Of a stretch of DNA of 64,000 nt, positions 60,271-64,000 are shown piece by piece. This DNA comes from Betaproteobacteria bacterium (GTDB taxonomy: Bacteria; Pseudomonadota; Gammaproteobacteria; Burkholderiales; Rhodocyclaceae). Each line of letters opens with the position of its first letter. Position 1 is the first letter of the stretch. Both the position numbers and the translations under genes were made by a program. The DNA is taken from NCBI GenBank assembly GCA_016234745.1, contig JACRAR010000076.1:1-64000 (forward strand). The letters run 5' to 3'. The notes under the pieces are model-generated. The model worked only from the letters and a program-made list of their open reading frames with translations. It was not told the DNA's origin and did no database searches.

Positions 60271-61396
60271 TCCCCTGCTGGAGCATGTCGTGCGCTTTGA
60301 GCAGGCGCTGCGCGCTTCCGGCTTGTCGGTGAATCCGGCCAATCTGATTGATTTTTGCCAATCCCTGGAACATATCAACATAACGAATCGGCACGACTTC
60401 CATGCTGCGGGCCGGGTAACGCTGGTGCATCGGCAGGAAGACTTGGATCGTTTTGACGAAGCTTTTCGTCGATTCTGGGAAGCAACAGACATTCCGGCTG
60501 AGCCTCCCGACTTTCAGCAAGATGGTGCGGGAGAGAAGAGCGATGGCGATTCCTCCGCGCAAGGGCAGACACAGGCTGAAACCCTTCTTGAATTGACGGA
60601 TGAGAACGAGGATGTCGGCGCAACCTCATATGGCAGTCAGGAAATTCTGATGCAACGGGATCTTGCTGCGCTCACCGATGCTGAGCTTGCACAAGCTCGC
60701 CGCATGCTCGCCAGTCTGGTTGACGCCCTGGCCAGCGAGCGGGGACGCCGTTATGCCTCGAATGATCGCGGCAGCAGGCTTGATTTCCGGCGCATGCTGC
60801 GGCGTCACTCACTGCACTCACCGGAGTGCATGCGGCTGCTGTTCAAACGGGAAAAAATCCAGAAGCCAAGATTGGTCTTGCTCTGCGATATCAGCGGGTC
60901 CATGGAAGGCTACTCGCGCTTTTTGATTGAATTCATTTTTGCCTTGCGGCGCACCCTGCCCAAGGTTGAGGTCGGTGTATTCGCCACGCGGATGACCATG
61001 ATCACGCGACTGCTTGAGGAGCGCAATGTCGATCGCGCCCTGGCGCAGGTGACACAGAAGGTGAGGGATTGGGGCGGTGGCACTGACATCGGCGGCTGTC
61101 TGGGAGAGTTCAACGACTATTACGCAGGAAAGGTCGTTCGCGCCAAAACGGTTGTGGTTATCCTCAGCGATGGATGGGATTGCGGCGAACCGCAGCAACT
61201 GCGCTTGGCATTGGAGCAACTGCGTCGCCGGGTGCATCGGCTGCTCTGGTTGAACCCCCTGCTCGGCGGCGAAGGCTATCAGCCGCTGTGCACCGGAATC
61301 CGCACCGCGCTGCGCTATATTGACGAGATGCTGCCGGCGCACAATCTGGAAAGCCTGGTTCGGGTTGCGCGCATTCTGCGCGAAGTCTGGCGTTAG
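60248..61396 (+). CDS. VWA-domain protein, CoxE-like
   Basis: A 382-residue protein. The N-terminal half is helical and variable; the C-terminal half is a von Willebrand A domain with the metal-ion site DISGSMEGYSRFLIEF, the threonine in GGGTDIGGCLGEFN and the aspartate in VVVILSDGWDCGEPQQL. CoxE-type VWA proteins work with the MoxR ATPase upstream, and the 23-base overlap supports this. The three oxidoreductase subunits start 125 bases further on. Confidence 0.9.
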   Translation: MPSNRSLSPLLEHVVRFEQALRASGLSVNPANLIDFCQSLEHINITNRHDFHAAGRVTLVHRQEDLDRFDEAFRRFWEATDIPAEPPDFQQDGAGEKSDGDSSAQGQTQAETLLELTDENEDVGATSYGSQEILMQRDLAALTDAELAQARRMLASLVDALASERGRRYASNDRGSRLDFRRMLRRHSLHSPECMRLLFKREKIQKPRLVLLCDISGSMEGYSRFLIEFIFALRRTLPKVEVGVFATRMTMITRLLEERNVDRALAQVTQKVRDWGGGTDIGGCLGEFNDYYAGKVVRAKTVVVILSDGWDCGEPQQLRLALEQLRRRVHRLLWLNPLLGGEGYQPLCTGIRTALRYIDEMLPAHNLESLVRVARILREVWR

Positions 61397-61521
61397 TCCG
61401 CCGTAAACACCGATAATTATCTGCGGTTTGATGATACGACCTGCAGTAGCTGGATAATAGTTGTAGCAGTCTCCGCATAAACTTATGTGTGGGATAGTTT
61501 TCACGTACAGGAGAAGAACAG

Positions 61522-62397
61522 ATGGCGCTAGTCAAACTGAAGGAATTTTGCATTCCGGACAAGCCCGAGCAGGTTGATGCTTGTGTTGCAAAATATGGAG
61601 AAAATGCCCTGATTCTGGCCGGCGGGAGCTTTATCCATGGCCTCGAAGCGCGTGGCCTGTTGTCCGAGGTGGAAGCCTTGGTCGACATCCGCAAGCTGGG
61701 TTTCGCCGGAGTGACGGCCGCGGCCGGCGGCCTCCACATTGGTGCCATGACCACTTTTGCCCAACTTGAACAGCTGCCGGAATTGGGTAGTGCTCCCTGG
61801 CTTGGCGCGCTCAAGGATGCCTTGACCTATCCGCCCATGCAGATCAAGAATGCCGCGACCGTCGGCGGTTGTCTTGCCGCCGCCTGCCCCTTCTTCGATA
61901 TCCCGACCGCGCTCCTGGCGCTGGATTGCAAATTGAGCACGAACAAAGCCGGGGCAAAGCGGGAAATGAATCTGGCAGATTTGTTTTCCGGGTTGTTCGA
62001 GAACTCTCTTGAGCCTGGTGAACTGATCATTGAAGCCAAGCTTGCCAAGCCGGCGGGGCGAGCAGCCAGCGCCTTTATCAAGCTTGAAGGCACGGCGAAC
62101 GACCTGGCCATCGTCAACGCTGCCGCCTACATTGCGCTCGACGGATCGGGCCAGTGTCAGGAAGCCAGGATTACCCTGGGTGGTGGAGTCGGCGACAATG
62201 TCGTGCGATCCTCCAGTGCAGAGCAAGTCTTGCTGGGGCAGAAACTTACAGAAGAACTGCTGCAACGCGCTGCAGATGCCGTCGGCCAGGACATCCAGCC
62301 GATGGCGGATCATCGCGCATCGGCCGCTTACCGCCTGGCGATGGCCAAGGTCTTCACAAAACGCGCGCTAAGCCTGGCCTTGAGCCGCTTGAACTAA
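61522..62397 (+). CDS. molybdenum hydroxylase (xanthine dehydrogenase family) FAD-binding subunit
   Basis: The medium, FAD-carrying subunit that passes electrons from the iron-sulfur subunit to an acceptor. The 291 residues have the first FAD loop as LILAGGSFIHGLEARGLL (usually AGGT) and the second as NAATVGGCLAAACPFFDIPTALLALD (usually TIGGN), then a C-terminal CO-dehydrogenase-flavoprotein-like domain (ARITLGGGVGDNVVRSSSAEQVLLG). There is no extra [4Fe-4S] insertion as in HcrB of 4-hydroxybenzoyl-CoA reductase. CAGGAGAAG precedes the ATG. First of three consecutive subunit genes. Confidence 0.88.
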   Translation: MALVKLKEFCIPDKPEQVDACVAKYGENALILAGGSFIHGLEARGLLSEVEALVDIRKLGFAGVTAAAGGLHIGAMTTFAQLEQLPELGSAPWLGALKDALTYPPMQIKNAATVGGCLAAACPFFDIPTALLALDCKLSTNKAGAKREMNLADLFSGLFENSLEPGELIIEAKLAKPAGRAASAFIKLEGTANDLAIVNAAAYIALDGSGQCQEARITLGGGVGDNVVRSSSAEQVLLGQKLTEELLQRAADAVGQDIQPMADHRASAAYRLAMAKVFTKRALSLALSRLN

Positions 62398-62408
62398 GGG
62401 GAACGACT

Positions 62409-62870
62409 ATGAAACAACTCATTGCGCTTGAAGTGAATGGCGATATGCATGAGATCGCAGTTGAGGCCGATGCAACCCTGCTGAGCGTGTTGCGCGACAA
62501 CCTGGGTCTGATCGGTACCAAACGCGGCTGCGACAGTGGCGGCTGCGGCTGCTGCACCGTGCATATTGACGGCAAAGCGATGTATTCCTGCATGATGTAC
62601 GCACTCTCCGCCCAAGGCCGTAAGATCACCACCATCGAAGGTCTGGGTTCGGCGGAGAAACTCGATCCCGTACAGGACGCTTTCGTCAAGGAAGGTGCGG
62701 TTCAGTGCGGCTATTGCACCTGCGGCATGATCATGACGGCCAAGCAGTTGCTTCACGACAATCCGCATCCGGTTGAAGAGGCGATCCGCCATGGCATCGC
62801 AGGAAATCTATGTCGCTGCACCGGATACCACAAAATTGTCGAAGCCATCAAGACGGCAGCGGGCAACTGA
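62409..62870 (+). CDS. molybdenum hydroxylase [2Fe-2S] small subunit
   Basis: A 153-residue subunit with two [2Fe-2S] clusters. The plant-type N-domain has GTKRGCDSGGCGCCTVHIDG (C41, C46, C49) and C61; the C-domain has C100, C103, C135 and C137 (QCGYCTCGMIM, AGNLCRCTGYHKI). Two cysteines are additional: C48, where the family usually has Ala (CGAC), and C105, where it usually has Pro (CTPG). Start ATG at 62409 follows AAGGGGAA; the upstream frame lies inside the FAD-subunit gene. Confidence 0.93.
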   Translation: MKQLIALEVNGDMHEIAVEADATLLSVLRDNLGLIGTKRGCDSGGCGCCTVHIDGKAMYSCMMYALSAQGRKITTIEGLGSAEKLDPVQDAFVKEGAVQCGYCTCGMIMTAKQLLHDNPHPVEEAIRHGIAGNLCRCTGYHKIVEAIKTAAGN

Positions 62871-62890
62871 ATGCCACACAAGAGAGGACA

Positions 62891-64000
62891 ATGAACATGA
62901 CGAATTTGAATGTCGTTGGTAAGTCCGTCCTGCGCCAGGACGCCTACGAAAAAGTGGTTGGCGGCAAGGGTTTCCCCGTCAATATCAGTCTGCCGGGAAT
63001 GCTTCACGGCAAAATGCTGCGCAGCCCCTATCCGCATGCCCGCATTCTGAGCATCGATACTTCCCGTGCCGAAAAGCTGCCCGGCGTCAAGGCCGTGATG
63101 ACACCCAAGGATGTGCCGCAGATTATTTTCAACCCGATCTTTTTCATGCCTGCCGACTCGATGGCAATTCATCGGGATATGCTGATATTGAGCGACACCG
63201 TGCGCTTTGCCGGGCAACCGGTGGCGGCGGTAGCAGCGACTACAGTGGCAATCGCCGAGCAGGCTCTGTCCCTGATTGATGTCGAGTACGAGGAACTGCC
63301 GGCAGTCTTCGACCCGGAAGATGCGATGAAGGAGGGCGCCCCCGAGATCCACGCCGGGGTCAAGAACAATATTCGCGCCACACCATCGTTTGGCGCCGGT
63401 GACGTTGAACAGGGCTTCAAGGAAGCCGATTATGTCTTTGAAGGAACCTACGAAACCCAGCGCGTTCATACCTGCTACATGGAGCCCCGCGTCTGCGTCT
63501 CCGACACTGACAGCAGCGGGCATGTCACGATCTACTCTTCGATTGCCCACCTGTTTGGCCTGCGCGAGAGACTGGCCTATGCGCTAGGCTTGCCAGTGAG
63601 CAAAGTGACAGCGATCCAGGCACCCTATACTGGTGGAAGCTTCGGCAGCAAGCTCGATCTAGCCTACATAGAGGCGCTGTCTGCACTCCTCAGTGCCAAG
63701 ACAAAAAAGCCGGTGCGCCTGGAGCACACGCGCTATGAGGATTTCATCTGCAATGCCCGCCATCCGATGAAGGTATACCTCAAGACCGGCGTCAAAAAGG
63801 ATGGCACCATCACGGCGCGCTACGCCAGCACGCTGTGTGACACCAGCGCCTACTCGGCGCATGGCCCGGAAGTGATCATGGTGCACGCCTACTTCGGCCT
63901 GATGCTCGGTTACCGCGCTCCGCATACAAAATGGGAAGGTACGGTGGTTTATACCAACAACATGCCCGGCGGTGCATTCCGCGGCTACGGCGCACCGCAG
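62891..64000 (+). CDS. molybdenum hydroxylase molybdopterin-binding large subunit, cut by the window end
   Basis: The catalytic subunit, first 370 codons, open to the last base. From ATG at 62891: GKSVLRQDAYEKVVGGKGFPVNI, MLHGKMLRSPYPHARILSIDTSRAEKLPGVKAVMTPKDVP, FAGQPVAAVAATT, the molybdopterin loop GGSFGSKLD (248-256; often GGGFGxK) and GGAFRGYGAPQ (360-370). The FRGYGAPQ form is that of xanthine dehydrogenase-like enzymes rather than the AYRCSFR copper loop of CO dehydrogenase. The catalytic Glu lies beyond the window. Substrate unknown. Confidence 0.93.
   Translation, partial: MNMTNLNVVGKSVLRQDAYEKVVGGKGFPVNISLPGMLHGKMLRSPYPHARILSIDTSRAEKLPGVKAVMTPKDVPQIIFNPIFFMPADSMAIHRDMLILSDTVRFAGQPVAAVAATTVAIAEQALSLIDVEYEELPAVFDPEDAMKEGAPEIHAGVKNNIRATPSFGAGDVEQGFKEADYVFEGTYETQRVHTCYMEPRVCVSDTDSSGHVTIYSSIAHLFGLRERLAYALGLPVSKVTAIQAPYTGGSFGSKLDLAYIEALSALLSAKTKKPVRLEHTRYEDFICNARHPMKVYLKTGVKKDGTITARYASTLCDTSAYSAHGPEVIMVHAYFGLMLGYRAPHTKWEGTVVYTNNMPGGAFRGYGAPQ

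Noticed and set aside
61522-64000. Assignment of the three subunits as 4-hydroxybenzoyl-CoA reductase or CO dehydrogenase
   Set aside because: The FAD subunit lacks the extra [4Fe-4S] insertion of HcrB, the gene order differs from hcrCAB, and the large subunit has FRGYGAPQ rather than the AYRCSFR copper loop. A neutral family name is safer.

Overview
The window looks like chromosomal DNA of a betaproteobacterium, probably of the Rhodocyclales type. The support is the gene order: ndk-rlmN-pilW-rodZ-ispG-hisS-yfgM-bamB-der-hfq-hflX-hflK-hflC-DUF2065-hisZ-purA and thrS-infC-rpmI-rplT-pheS-pheT-ihfA-merR-tRNA-Pro. Further support comes from DUF2863, DUF3567 and DUF3301 proteins, a PsrA-type regulator and a xanthine-dehydrogenase-family hydroxylase. 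The taxonomic assignment is inference; no database was searched. I saw no insertion sequence, phage or CRISPR array.

Layout. 1-135 is the 3' part of a 5S rRNA and its terminator. 166-2169 holds accA and tilS. 2190-8125 is a C4-dicarboxylate module: a DctS/DctR two-component pair divergent from a TRAP transporter dctPQM, with a hairpin after dctP and a terminator after dctM. 8222-23620 is the long core block from ndk to purA, mostly with overlapping or nearly touching genes. 23675-29429 holds a beta-hydroxyacid dehydrogenase, a FecR-domain protein, a nitronate-monooxygenase-like protein with a C-terminal cysteine cluster, the GTPase YlqF and a zinc alcohol dehydrogenase. 29454-36736 (minus strand) is a fatty-acid beta-oxidation operon (psrA-like, acyl-CoA dehydrogenase, FadN-type bifunctional enzyme, thiolase), followed by a degenerate HD-GYP gene. 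Two operator-like palindromes sit in front of the psrA-like gene.

36932-40274 is the most unusual signalling region. It has nikR directly joined to a HupT/HoxJ-like histidine kinase, then an excellent sigma-54 promoter match in front of a receiver domain fused to a duplicated membrane hairpin, then a stand-alone receiver. 40275-48310 is mixed housekeeping (ArsC-like, MFS, BolA, YciI, YciB, MsrB, DadA, DUF2863, a cNMP-binding protein, RarD, DUF3567, DUF3301). 48331-56820 (minus strand) holds a parvulin lipoprotein, tRNA-Pro(GGG) and the translation block up to thrS, with infC starting at a non-canonical ATC codon. 57276-64000 holds a GIY-YIG protein with a coupled small protein, PaaX, HslR, then a MoxR-type ATPase, a VWA protein and the three subunits of a molybdenum hydroxylase (the third cut by the window end). 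The small subunit of that enzyme carries two extra cysteines, one beside each iron-sulfur motif.

The window suggests a respiratory organism that takes up dicarboxylates, oxidises acyl-CoAs, probably uses nickel enzymes elsewhere in the genome, and carries a specialised molybdenum hydroxylase. The best candidates for something undescribed are the membrane-anchored receiver protein with its sigma-54 promoter next to nikR/kinase, and the hydroxylase cluster at the right end.
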